Shown here: piece after piece, positions 13,801-26,775 of the stretch | Layout of the letters: every line of letters begins with the position of its first letter | Numbering within the stretch: the first letter of the stretch is position 1 | Assembly (NCBI GenBank): GCA_032622095.1 | Contig: CP136062.1 | Location: 33,666,918-33,730,917, forward strand | Direction of reading: 5' to 3' | DNA from: Siphonodentalium dalli | Lineage: Eukaryota; Mollusca; Scaphopoda; Gadilida; Siphonodentaliidae | DNA: 64,000 nucleotides | Position numbers and translations under genes: made by a program | Notes under the pieces: generated by a model | The model's input: the letters and a program-made list of their open reading frames with translations, nothing else | Databases searched by the model: none | What the model was told of the DNA's origin: nothing

Positions 13801-16198
13801 TTGATGGAGTTGTGTTATGACTATGAGGTTCGTTAATTTACTAGCCTGGGTTGATGGAGTTGTGTGATGACTATGCGTTTGGTTAATTTACTAGCCTGGC
13901 TTGATTGAGTTGTGTGATGACTATGAGGTTGGTTAATTTACTAGCCTGGGTTGATGGAGTTGTGTGATGACTATGAGTTTGGTTAATTTACTAGCCTGGG
14001 TTGATGGAGTTGTGTTATGACTATAATGTTCGTTAATTTACTAACCTGTGTTGATGGAGTTGTGTGATGACTATGAGGTTGGTTAATTTACTAGCCTGGG
14101 TTGATGTAGTTGTGTGATGACTATGAGGTTGGTTAATTTACTAGCCTGGGTTGATGGAGTTGTGTGATGACTATGAGGTTGGTTAATTTACTAGCCTGGG
14201 TTGATGGAGTTGTGTGATGACTATGAGGTTGGTTAATTTACTAGCCTGGATTGATGGAGTTGTGTGATGACTATGATTGTGGTTATTTTACTAGCCTGGG
14301 TTGATGGAGTTGTGTGATGACTATGAGGTTGGTTAATTTACTAGCCTGGATTGAAGGAGTTGTGTTATGACTATGAGGTTGGTTAATTTACTATCCTGGG
14401 TTGATGGAGTTGTGTTATGACTATGAGGTTGGTTAATTTACTAGTCTGGGTTGATGGAGTTGTATGATGACTATGAGGTTGGTTAATTTACTAGCCTGGG
14501 TTGATGGAGTTGTGTAATGACTATGAGGTTGGTTAATATACTAGCCTGGGTTGATGGAGTTGTGTGATGACTATGAGGTTGGTTAATTTACTAGTCTGGA
14601 TTGATGGAGTTGTGTGATGACTATGAGGTTGGTTAATTTACTATCCTGGGTTGATGGAGTTGTGTTATGACTATGATTGTGGTTAATTTACTAGCCTGGG
14701 TTGATGGAGTTGTGTGATGACTATGAGGTTGGTTAATTTACTAGCCTGGGTTGATGGAGTTGTGTGATGACTATGAGGTTGGTTAATTTACTATCCTGGG
14801 TTGATGGAGTTGTGTTATGACTATGATTGTGGTTAATTTACTAGCCTGGGTTGATGGAGTTGTGTGATGACTATGAGGTTGGTTAATTTACTAGCCTGGG
14901 TTGATGGAGTTGTGTTATGACTATGAGGTTGGTTAATTTACTAGTCTGGGTTGATGGAGTTGTGTGTTGACTATGATTGTGGTTAATTTACTAGCCTGGG
15001 TTAATGGAGTTGTGTGATGACTATGAGGTTGGTTAATTTACTAGCCTGGGTTGATGTAGTTGTGTGATGACTATGAGGTTGGTTAATTTACTAGCCTGGG
15101 TTGATGGAGTTGTGTAATGACTATGAGGTTCGTTAATTTACTAGCCTGGGTTGATGGAGTTGTGTGATGACTATGAGGTTGGTTAATTTACTAGCCTGGG
15201 TTGATGGAGTTGTGTGATGACTATGAGGTTGGTTAATTTACTAGCCTGGGTTGATGGAGTTGTGTTATGACTATGAGGTTGGTTAATTTACTAGCCTGGG
15301 TTGATGGAGTTGTGTGATGACTATGAGTTTGGTTAATTTACTAGCCTGGGTTGATGAAGTTGTGTGATGACTATGAGGTTCGTTAATTTACTAGCCTGGG
15401 TTGATGGAGTTGAGTTATGACTATGAGGTTCGTTAATTTACTAACCTGGATTGATGGAGATGTGTGATGACTATGAGGTTCGTTAATTTACTAGCCTGGG
15501 TTGATGGGAGTTGTGTTATGAATATGATTGTGGTTAATTTACTAGCCTGGGTTGATGGAGTTGTGTGATGACTATGAGGTTGGTTAATTTACTAGCCTGG
15601 ATTGATGGAGTTGTGTGATGACTATGAGGTTCGTTAATTTACTAGCCTGTGTTGATGAAGTTGTGTGATGACTATGAGGTTCGTTAATTTACTAGCCTGG
15701 GTTGATGGAGTTGTGTTATGACTATGAGGATCGTTAATTTACTAGCCTGGGTTGATGAAGTTGTGTTATGAATATGAGGTTGGTTAATTTACTAGCCTGG
15801 GTTGATGGAGTTGTGTGATGACTATGAGGTTGGTTAATTTACTAGCGTGGGTTGATGAAGTTGTGTTATGACTATGAGGTTGGTTAATTTACTAGCCTGT
15901 GTTGATGGAGTTGTGTGATGACTATGAGTTTGGTTAATTTACTAGCCTGGGTTGATGGAGTTGTGTAATGACTATGAGTTTGGTTAATTTACTAGCCTGT
16001 GTTGATGGAGTTGAGTAATGACTATGAGTTTGGTTAATTTACTAGCCTGGGTTGATGGAGTTGTGTGATGACTTTGAGGTTGGTTAATTTACTAGCCTGG
16101 GTTGATGGAGTTGTGTGATGACTATGAGGTTGGTTAATTTACTAACCTGGGTTGATGGAGTTGTGTAATAACTATGAGGTTGGTTAATTTACTAGCCT
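10841..16198. repeat. Block M2, 5,358 bp
   Basis: Starts at a 58-mer and aligns with block M4 (17608 onward) at an offset of 6,767, changing to 7,468 once M4's extra 700 bp is passed. Landmarks are GAGGATGG with GATGTAG (about 11,300), GTGTCATGAC (about 11,565), TATCCTGGCTTG (11,594), GTTGCTGGAG (11,701), CGTTTGG followed by GGCTTGATTG (13,876 on) and the 51-mer at 15506. It contains the array's only 49-bp monomer, at about 12,470. The 51-mer and 49-mer cancel, which explains the 50n+8 length. Confidence 0.85.
12462..12475. other. 49-bp monomer (single-base deletion)
   Basis: GTGTGATGCTATGAGG lacks the A of the usual GATGACTATG. The paralogous position in M4 (about 19,938) has the full 50-bp form, so the deletion arose after the superunits separated, or is a sequencing error. 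Confidence 0.85.
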
Positions 16199-17607
16199 GG
16201 GTTGATGGGTTGATGGAGTTGTGTGATGACTATGAGGTTGGTTAAATTACTAGCCTGGGTTGATGGAGTTGTGTGATGACTATGAGGTTCGTTGATTTAT
16301 TAGCCTGGGTTGATGGAGATGTGTTATGACTATGAGGTTGGTTAATTTGCTAGCCTGGGTTGATGGAGTTGTGTTATGACTATGAGTTTGGTTAATTTAC
16401 TAGCCTGGGTTGATGGAGTTGTGTTATGACTATGATGTTCGTTAATTTACTAGCCTGTGTTGATGGAGTTGTGTGATGACTATGAGGTTGGTTAATTTAC
16501 TAGCCTGGGTTGATGGAGTTGTGTGATGACTATGAGGTTGGTTAATTTACTAGCCTGGGTTGATGGAGTTGTGTTATGACTATGAGGTTGGTTAATTTAC
16601 TAGTCTGGGTTGATGGAGTTGTGTGTTGACTATGAGGTTGGTTAATTTACTAGCCTGGATTGATGTAGTTGTGTTATGACTATGAGGATGGTTAATTTAC
16701 TAGCCTGGGTTGATGGAGTTGTGTAATGACTATGAGGTTCGTTAATTTACTAGCCTGGGTTGATGGAGTTGTGTGATGACTATGAGGTTGGTTAATTTAC
16801 TAGCCTGTGTTGATGGAGTTGTGTGATGACTATGAGGTTGGTTAATTTACTAGCCTGGGTTGATGGAGTTGTGTTATGACTATGAGGTTGGTTAATTTAC
16901 TAGCCTGGATTGATGGAGTTGTGTGATGACTATGAGTTTGGTTAATTTACTAGCCTGGGTTGATGAAGTTGTGTGATGACTATGAGGTTCGTTAATTTAC
17001 TAGCCTGGGTTCATGGAGTTGTGTTATGACTATGAGGTTCGTTAATTTACTAACCTGGATTGATGGAGTTGTGTGATGACTATGAGGTTCGTTAATTTAC
17101 TAGCCTGGGTTGATGGGAGTTGTGTTATGAATATGATTGTGGTTAATTTACTAGCCTGTGTTGATGGAGTTGTGTGATGACTATGAGGTTGGTTAATTTA
17201 CTAGCCTGGGTTGATGGAGTTGTGTGATGACTATGAGGTTGGTTAATTTACTAGCGTGGGTTGATGAAGTTGTGTTATGACTATGAGGTTGGTTAATTTA
17301 CTAGCCTGTGTTGATGGAGTTGTGTGATGACTATGAGTTTGGTTAATTTATTAGCCTGGGTTGATGGAGTTGTGTAATGACTATGAGTTTGGTTAATTTA
17401 CTAGCCTGGGTTGATGGAGTTGTGTAATGACTATGAGTTTGGTTAATTTACTAGCCTGGGTTGATGGAGTTGTATGATGACTATGAGGTTGGTTAATTTA
17501 CTAGCCTGGGTTGATGGAGTTGTGTGATGACTATGAGGTTGGTTAATTTACTAACCTGGGTTGATGGAGTTGTGTAATGACTATGAGGTTGGTTAATTTA
17601 CTAGCCT
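16199..17607. repeat. Block M3, 1,409 bp, copy of M1
   Basis: Same order and length as 9432-10840 (28x50+8+1), with the 51-mer at 17115. Private variants include TTTATTAGCC (about 16,297), GGAGATGTGTTATG (16,315) and TTTGCTAGCC (16,347). Compared with M1 it carries GTGTGTTGAC (about 16,622) and a TTCATGGAG monomer (about 17,010), so M1 and M3 are diverged copies rather than an exact duplication. Confidence 0.85.
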
Positions 17608-20600
17608 GGGTTGATGGGTTGATGGAGTTGTGTGATGACTATGAGGTTGGTTAAATTACTAGCCTGGGTTGATGGAGTTGTGTAATGACTATGAGTTTGG
17701 TTAATTTACTAGCCTGGGTTGATGGAGTTGTGTAATGACTATGAGTTTGGTTAATTTACTAGCCTGGGTTGATGGAGTTGTGTTATGACTATGAGTTTGG
17801 TTAATTTACTAGCCTGGGTTGATGGAGTTGTGTTATGACTATGATGTTCGTTAATTTACTAGCCTGTGTTGATGGAGTTGTGTGATGACTATGAGGTTGG
17901 TTAATTTACTAGCCTGGGTTGATGGAGTTGTGTGATGACTATGAGGTTGGTTAATTTACTAGCCTGGGTTGATGGAGTTGTGTTATGACTATGAGGTTGG
18001 TTAATTTACTAGTCTGGGTTGATGGAGTTGTGTGATGACTATGAGGTTGGTTAATTTACTAGCCTGGATTGATGTAGTTGTGTTATGACTATGAGGATGG
18101 TTAATTTACTAGCCTGGGTTGATGGAGTTGTGTGATGACTATGAGGTTGGTTAATTTACTAGCCTGTGTTGATGGAGTTGTGTGATGACTATGAGGTTGG
18201 TTAATTTACTAGCCTGGCTTGATGGAGTTGTGTGATGACTATGATTGTGGTTAATTTACTAGCCTGGGTTGATGGAGTTGTGTGATGACTATGAGGTTGG
18301 TTAATTTACTAGCCTGGATTGATGGAGTTGTGTCATGACTATGAGGTTGGTTAATTTACTATCCTGGCTTGATGGAGTTGTGTTATGACTATGATGTTGG
18401 TTAATTTACTAGTCTGGGTTGATGGAGTTGTGTGATGACTATGAGGTTGGTTAATTTACTATCCTGGGTTGCTGGAGTTATGTAATGACTATGAGGTTGG
18501 TTAATATACTAGCCTGGGTTGATGGAGTTGTGTGATGACTATGAGGTTGGTTAATTTACTAGTCTGGATTGATGGAGTTGTGTGATGACTATGAGGTTGG
18601 TTAATTTACTATCCTGGGTTGATGGAGTTGTGTTATGACTATGATTGTGGTTAATTTACTAGCCTGGGTTGATGGAGTTGTGTGATTACTATGAGGTTGG
18701 TTAATTTACTAGCCTGGGTTGATGGAGTTGTGTGATGACTATGAGGTTGGTTAATTTACTATCCTGGGTTGATGGAGTTGTGTAATGACTATGATTGTGG
18801 TTAATTTACTAGCCTGGGTTGATGGAGTTGTGTGATGACTATGAGGTTGGTTAATTTACTAGCCTGGGTTGATGGAGTTGTGTTATGACTATGAGGTTGG
18901 TTAATTTACTATCCTGGCTTGATGGAGTTGTGTTATGACTATGATGTTGGTTAATTTACTAGTCTGGGTTGATGGAGTTGTGTGATGACTATGAGGTTGG
19001 TTAATTTACTATCCTGGGTTGCTGGAGTTGTGTAATGACTATGAGGTTGGTTAATATACTAGCCTGGGTTGATGGAGTTGTGTGATGACTATGAGGTTGG
19101 TTAATTTACTAGTCTGGATTGATGGAGTTGTGTGATGACTATGAGGTTGGTTAATTTACTATCCTGGGTTGATGGAGTTGTGTTATGACTATGATTGTGG
19201 TTAATTTACTAGCCTGGGTTGATGGAGTTGTGTGATTACTATGAGGTTGGTTAATTTACTAGCCTGGGTTGATGGAGTTGTGTGATGACTATGAGGTTGG
19301 TTAATTTACTATCCTGGGTTGATGGAGTTGTGTAATGACTATGATTGTGGTTAATTTACTAGCCTGGGTTGATGGAGTTGTGTGATGACTATGAGGTTGG
19401 TTAATTTACTAGCCTGGGTTGATGGAGTTGTGTTATGACTATGAGGTTGGTTAATTTACTAGTCTGGGTTGATGGAGTTGTGTGTTGACTATGATTGTGG
19501 TTAATTTACTATCCTGGGTTGATGGAGTTGTGTGATGACTATGAGGTTGGTTAATTTACTATCCTGGGTTGATGGAGTTGTGTTATGACTATGATTGTGG
19601 TTAATTTACTAGCCTGGGTTGATGGAGTTGTGTGATGACTATGAGGTTGGTTAATTTACTAGCCTGGGTTGATGGAGTTGTGTTATGACTATGAGGTTGG
19701 TTAATTTACTAGTCTGAGTTGATGGAGTTGTGCGTTGACTATGATTGTGGTTAATTTACTAGCCTGGGTTGATGGAGTTGTGTGATGACTATGAGGTTGG
19801 TTAATTTACTAGCCTGGGTTGATGTAGTTGTGTTATGACTATGAGGTTGGTTAATTTACTAGCCTGGGTTGATGGAGTTGTGTAATGACTATGAGGTTCG
19901 TTAATTTACTAGCCTGGGTTGATGGAGTTGTGTGATGACTATGAGGTTGGTTAATTTACTAGCCTGGGTTGATGGAGTTGTGTGATGACTATGAGGTTGG
20001 TTAATTTACTAGCCTGGGTTGATGGAGTTGTGTTATGACTATGAGGTTGGTTAATTTACTAGCCTGGGTTGATGGAGTTGTGTGATGACTATGAGTTTGG
20101 TTAATTTACTAGCCTGGATTGATGAAGTTGTGTGATGACTATGAGGTTCGTTAATTTACTAGCCTGGGTTGATGGAGTTGTGTTATGACTATGAGGTTCG
20201 TTAATTTACTAACCTGGTTTGATGGAGTTGTGTGATGACTATGAGGTTCGTTAATTTACTAGCCTGGGTTGATGGAGTTGTGTTATGAATATGATTGTGG
20301 TTAATTTACTAGCCTGGGTTGATGGAGTTGTGTGATGACTATGAGGTTGGTTAATTTACTAGCCTGGGTTGATGGAGTTGTGTGATGACTATGAGGTTCG
20401 TTAATTTACTAGCCTGGGTCGATGAAGTTGTGTGATGACTATGAGGTTCGTTAATTTACTAGCCTGGGTTGATGGAGTTGTGTTATGACTATGAGGATCG
20501 TTAATTTACTAGCCTGGGTTGATGAAGTTGTGTTATGAATATGAGGTTGGTTAATTTACTAGCCTGGGTTGATGGAGTTGTGTGATGACTATGAGGTTGG

Positions 20601-23600
20601 TTAATTTACTAGCCTGGGTTGATGGAGTTGTGTTATGACTATGAGGTTGGTTAATTTACTAGCCTGGGTTGATGGAGTTGTGTTATGACTATGAGGTTCG
20701 TTAATTTACTAGCCTGGGTTGATGGAGTTGTGTGATGACTATGAGGTTGGTTAATTTACTAGCCTGGGTTGATGGAGTTGTGTGATGACCATGAGGTTGG
20801 TTAATTTACTAGCCTGTGTTGATGGAGTTGTGTGATGACTATGATGTTGGTTAATTTACTAGCCTGGGTTGATGGAGTTGTGTGATGACTATGAGGTTCG
20901 TTAATTTACTAGCCTGGATTGATGGAGTTGTGTAATGACTATGATGTTCGTTAATTTACTAGCCTGGGTTGATGGAGTTGTTTGATGACTATGATGTTCG
21001 TTAATTTACTAGCCTGGGTTGATGGAGTTGTGTGATGACTATGAGGTTCGTTAATTTACTAGCCTGGATTGATGGAGTTGTGTGATGACTATGAGGTTCG
21101 TTAATTTACTAGCCTGGGTTGATGGAGTTGTGTGATGACTATGATGTTGGTTAATTTACTTGCCTGGGTTGATGAAGTTGTGTTATGACTATGAGGTTGG
21201 TTAATTTACTAGCCTGGATTGATTGAGTTGTGTGATGACTATGAGGTTCGTTAATTTACTAGCCTGGGTTGATGGAGTTGTGTTATGACTATGAGGTTCG
21301 TTAATTTACTAGCCTGGGTTGATGGAGTTGTGTGATGACTATGCGTTTGGTTAATTTACTAGCCTGGCTTGATTGAGTTGTGTGATGACTATGAGGTTGG
21401 TTAATTTACTAGCCTGGGTTGATGGAGTTGTGTGATGACTATGAGTTTGGTTAATTTACTAGCCTGGGTTGATGGAGTTGTGTTATGACTATAATGTTCG
21501 TTAATTTACTAACCTGTGTTGATGGAGTTGTGTGATGACTATGAGGTTGGTTAATTTACTAGCCTGGGTTGATGTAGTTGTGTGATGACTATGAGGTTGG
21601 TTAATTTACTAGCCTGGGTTGATGGAGTTGTGTGATGACTATGAGGTTGGTTAATTTACTAGCCTGGGTTGATGGAGTTGTGTGATGACTATGAGGTTGG
21701 TTAATTTACTAGCCTGGATTGATGGAGTTGTGTGATGACTATGATTGTGGTTATTTTACTAGCCTGGGTTGATGGAGTTGTGTGATGACTATGAGGTTGG
21801 TTAATTTACTAGCCTGGATTGAAGGAGTTGTGTTATGACTATGAGGTTGGTTAATTTACTATCCTGGGTTGATGGAGTTGTGTTATGACTATGAGGTTGG
21901 TTAATTTACTAGTCTGGGTTGATGGAGTTGTGTGATGACTATGAGGTTGGTTAATTTACTAGCCTGGGTTGATGGAGTTGTGTAATGACTATGAGGTTGG
22001 TTAATATACTAGCCTGGGTTGATGGAGTTGTGTGATGACTATGAGGTTGGTTAATTTACTAGTCTGGATTGATGGAGTTGTGTGATGACTATGAGGTTGG
22101 TTAATTTACTATCCTGGGTTGATGGAGTTGTGTTATGACTATGATTGTGGTTAATTTACTAGCCTGGGTTGATGGAGTTGTGTGATGACTATGAGGTTGG
22201 TTAATTTACTAGCCTGGGTTGATGGAGTTGTGTGATGACTATGAGGTTGGTTAATTTACTATCCTGGGTTGATGGAGTTGTGTTATGACTATGATTGTGG
22301 TTAATTTACTAGCCTGGGTTGATGGAGTTGTGTGATGACTATGAGGTTGGTTAATTTACTAGCCTGGGTTGATGGAGTTGTGTTATGACTATGAGGTTGG
22401 TTAATTTACTAGTCTGGGTTGATGGAGTTGTGTGTTGACTATGATTGTGGTTAATTTACTAGCCTGGGTTAATGGAGTTGTGTGATGACTATGAGGTTGG
22501 TTAATTTACTAGCCTGGGTTGATGTAGTTGTGTGATGACTATGAGGTTGGTTAATTTACTAGCCTGGGTTGATGGAGTTGTGTAATGACTATGAGGTTCG
22601 TTAATTTACTAGCCTGGGTTGATGGAGTTGTGTGATGACTATGAGGTTGGTTAATTTACTAGCCTGGGTTGATGGAGTTGTGTGATGACTATGAGGTTGG
22701 TTAATTTACTAGCCTGGGTTGATGGAGTTGTGTTATGACTATGAGGTTGGTTAATTTACTAGCCTGGGTTGATGGAGTTGTGTGATGACTATGAGTTTGG
22801 TTAATTTACTAGCCTGGGTTGATGAAGTTGTGTGATGACTATGAGGTTCGTTAATTTACTAGCCTGGGTTGATGGAGTTGAGTTATGACTATGAGGTTCG
22901 TTAATTTACTAACCTGGATTGATGGAGATGTGTGATGACTATGAGGTTCGTTAATTTACTAGCCTGGGTTGATGGGAGTTGTGTTATGAATATGATTGTG
23001 GTTAATTTACTAGCCTGGGTTGATGGAGTTGTGTGATGACTATGAGGTTGGTTAATTTACTAGCCTGGATTGATGGAGTTGTGTGATGACTATGAGGTTC
23101 GTTAATTTACTAGCCTCTGTTGATGAAGTTGTGTGATGACTATGAGGTTCGTTAATTTACTAGCCTGGGTTGATGGAGTTGTGTTATGACTATGAGGATC
23201 GTTAATTTACTAGCCTGGGTTGATGAAGTTGTGTTATGAATATGAGGTTGGTTAATTTACTAGCCTGGGTTGATGGAGTTGTGTGATGACTATGAGGTTG
23301 GTTAATTTACTAGCGTGGGTTGATGAAGTTGTGTTATGACTATGAGGTTGGTTAATTTACTAGCCTGTGTTGATGGAGTTGTGTGATGACTATGAGTTTG
23401 GTTAATTTACTAGCCTGGGTTGATGGAGTTGTGTAATGACTATGAGTTTGGTTAATTTACTAGCCTGTGTTGATGGAGTTGTGTAATGACTATGAGTTTG
23501 GTTAATTTACTAGCCTGGGTTGATGGAGTTGTGTGATGACTATGAGGTTGGTTAATTTACTAGCCTGGGTTGATGGAGTTGTGTGATGACTATGAGGTTG

Positions 23601-23666
23601 GTTAATTTACTAACCTGGGTTGATGGAGTTGTGTAATGACTATGAGGTTGGTTAATTTACTAGCCT
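17608..23666. repeat. Block M4, 6,059 bp, expanded copy of M2
   Basis: Length is 121x50+8+1 (51-mer at 22974). It follows M2 at an offset of 6,767 for its first part and 7,468 for the rest; 550 of the extra bases are an exact local duplication (18361-19460). The CGTTTGG plus GGCTTGATTG marker is at 21,344. A CCTCTGTTG monomer (about 23,115) replaces the CCTGTGTTG seen in M2. Confidence 0.85.
18361..19460. repeat. Clean tandem duplication of 550 bp (11 monomers)
   Basis: 18361-18910 is repeated as 18911-19460. Both copies start at ATCCTGGCTTG and include the rare GTTGCTGGAG, GTGTGATTAC and GTGTAATGACTATGATTG monomers. The only difference noticed is GCTGGAGTTA (first copy) versus GCTGGAGTTG. 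M2 has one copy, and so does the related segment at 33541, so the duplication is private to M4 and recent. Confidence 0.92.
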
Positions 23667-26600
23667 GGGTTGATGGGTTGATGGAGTTGTGTGATGACTA
23701 TGAGGTTGGTTAAATTACTAGCCTGGGTTGATGGAGTTGTGTGATGACTATGAGGTTCGTTGATTTACTAGCCTGGGTTGATGGAGTTGTGTTATGATTA
23801 TGAGGTTGGTTAATTTACTAGCCTGGGTTGATGGAGTTGTGTTATGACTATGAGTTTGGTTAATTTACTAGCCTGGGTTGATGGAGTTGTGTTATGACTA
23901 TGATGTTCGTTAATTTACTAGCCTGTGTTGATGGAGTTGTGTGATGACTATGAGGTTGGTTAATTTACTAGCCTGGGTTGATGGAGTTGTGTGATGACTA
24001 TGAGGTTGGTTAATTTACTAGCCTGGGTTGATGGAGTTGTGTTATGACTATGAGGTTGGTTAATTTACTAGTCTGGGTTGATGGAGTTGTGTGATGACTA
24101 TGAGGTTGGTTAATTTACTAGCCTGGATTGATGTAGTTGTGTTATGACTATGAGGATGGTTAATTTACTAGCCTGGGTTGATAGAGTTGTGTAATGACTA
24201 TGAGGTTCGTTAATTTACTAGCCTGGGTTGATGGAGTTGTGTGATGACTATGAGGTTGGTTAATTTACTAGCCTGTGTTGATGGAGTTGTGTGATGACTA
24301 TGAGGTTGGTTAATTTACTAGCCTGGGTTGATGGAGTTGTGTTATGACTATGAGGTTGGTTATTTTACTAGCCTGGATTGATGGAGTTGTGTGATGACTA
24401 TGAGTTTGGTTAATTTACTAGCCTGGGTTGATGAAGTTGTGTGATGACTATGAGGTTCGTTAATTTACTAGCCTGGGTTCATGGAGTTGTGTTATGACTA
24501 TGAGGTTCGTTAATTTACTAACCTGGATTGATGGAGTTGTGTGATGACTATGAGGTTCGTTAATTTACTAGCCTGGGTTGATGGGAGTTGTGTTATGAAT
24601 ATGATTGTGGTTAATTTACTAGCCTGTGTTGATGGAGTTGTGTGATGACTATGAGGTTGGTTAATTTACTAGCCTGGGTTGATGGAGTTGTGTGATGACT
24701 ATGAGGTTGGTTAATTTACTAGCGTGGGTTGATGAAGTTGTGTTATGACTATGAGGTTGGTTAATTTACTAGCCTGTGTTGATGGAGTTGTGTGATGACT
24801 ATGAGTTTGGTTAATTTATTAGCCTGGGTTGATGGAGTTGTGTAATGACTATGAGTTTGGTTAATTTACTAGCCTGGGTTGATGGAGTTGTGTAATGACT
24901 ATGAGTTTGGTTAATTTACTAGCCTGGGTTGATGGAGTTGTATGATGACTATGAGGTTGGTTAATTTACTAGCCTGGGTTGATGGAGTTGTGTGATGACT
25001 ATGAGTTTGGTTAATTTACTAGCCTGGGTTGATGGAGTTGTGTAATGACTATGAGTTTGGTTAATTTACTAGCCTGTGTTGATGGAGTTGTGTAATGACT
25101 ATGAGGTTCGTTAATTTACTAGCCTGTGTTGATGGAGTTGTGTGATGACTATGATGTTGGTTAATTTACTAGCCTGGGTTGATGGAGTTGTGTGATGACT
25201 ATGAGGTTCGTTAATTTACTAGCCTGGATTGATGGAGTTGTGTAATGACTATGATGTTCGTTAATTTACTAGCCTGGGTTGATGGAGTTGTTTGATGACT
25301 ATGATGTTCGTTAATTTACTAGCCTGGGTTGATGGAGTTGTGTGATGACTATGAGGTTCGTTAATTTACTAGCCTGGATTGATGGAGTTGTGTGATGACT
25401 ATGAGGTTCGTTAATTTACTAGCCTGGGTTGATGGAGTTGTGTGATGACTATGATGTTGGTTAATTTACTTGCCTGGGTTGATGAAGTTGTGTTATGACT
25501 ATGAGGTTGGTTAATTTACTAGCCTGGATTGATTGAGTTGTGTGATGACTATGAGGTTCGTTAATTTACTAGCCTGGGTTGATGGAGTTGTGTTATGACT
25601 ATGAGGTTCGTTAATTTACTAGCCTGGGTTGATGGAGTTGTGTGATGACTATGCGTTTGGTTAATTTACTAGCCTGGCTTGATTGAGTTGTGTGATGACT
25701 ATGAGGTTGGTTAATTTACTAGCCTGGGTTGATGGAGTTGTGTGATGACTATGAGTTTGGTTAATTTACTAGCCTGGGTTGATGGAGTTGTGTTATGACT
25801 ATAATGTTCGTTAATTTACTAACCTGTGTTGATGGAGTTGTGTGATGACTATGAGGTTGGTTAATTTACTAGCCTGGGTTGATGTAGTTGTGTGATGACT
25901 ATGAGGTTGGTTAATTTACTAGCCTGGGTTGATGGAGTTGTGTGATGACTATGAGGTTGGTTAATTTACTAGCCTGGGTTGATGGAGTTGTGTGATGACT
26001 ATGAGGTTGGTTAATTTACTAGCCTGGATTGATGGAGTTGTGTGATGACTATGATTGTGGTTATTTTACTAGCCTGGGTTGATGGAGTTGTGTGATGACT
26101 ATGAGGTTGGTTAATTTACTAGCCTGGATTGAAGGAGTTGTGTTATGACTATGAGGTTGGTTAATTTACTATCCTGGGTTGATGGAGTTGTGTTATGACT
26201 ATGAGGTTGGTTAATTTACTAGTCTGGGTTGATGGAGTTGTGTGATGACTATGAGGTTGGTTAATTTACTAGCCTGGGTTGATGGAGTTGTGTAATGACT
26301 ATGAGGTTGGTTAATATACTAGCCTGGGTTGATGGAGTTGTGTGATGACTATGAGGTTGGTTAATTTACTAGTCTGGATTGATGGAGTTGTGTGATGACT
26401 ATGAGGTTGGTTAATTTACTATCCTGGGTTGATGGAGTTGTGTTATGACTATGAGGTTGGTTAATTTACTAGCCTGTGTTGATGGAGTTGTGTGATGACT
26501 ATGAGTTTGGTTAATTTACTAGCCTGGGTTGATGGAGTTGTGTAATGACTATGAGTTTGGTTAATTTACTAGCCTGTGTTGATGGAGTTGTGTAATGACT

Positions 26601-26775
26601 ATGAGTTTGGTTAATTTACTAGCCTGGGTTGATGGAGTTGTGTGATGACTATGAGGTTGGTTAATTTACTAGCCTGGGTTGATGGAGTTGTGTGATGACT
26701 ATGAGGTTGGTTAATTTACTAACCTGGGTTGATGGAGTTGTGTAATGACTATGAGGTTGGTTAATTTACTAGCCT
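23667..26775. repeat. Block M5, 3,109 bp, with two internal deletion junctions
   Basis: Length is 62x50+8+1 (51-mer at 24583). It begins like M3, but at about 25,000-25,110 it passes directly from the GAGTTTGG/GTGTAAT run to sequence matching about 20,810 of M4, skipping the next 58-mer. At about 26,450 it again jumps, from a TATCCTGGG monomer to material equivalent to about 23,340 of M4. That second jump omits about 1,200 bp, including the expected 51-mer, relative to block M6. Confidence 0.85.
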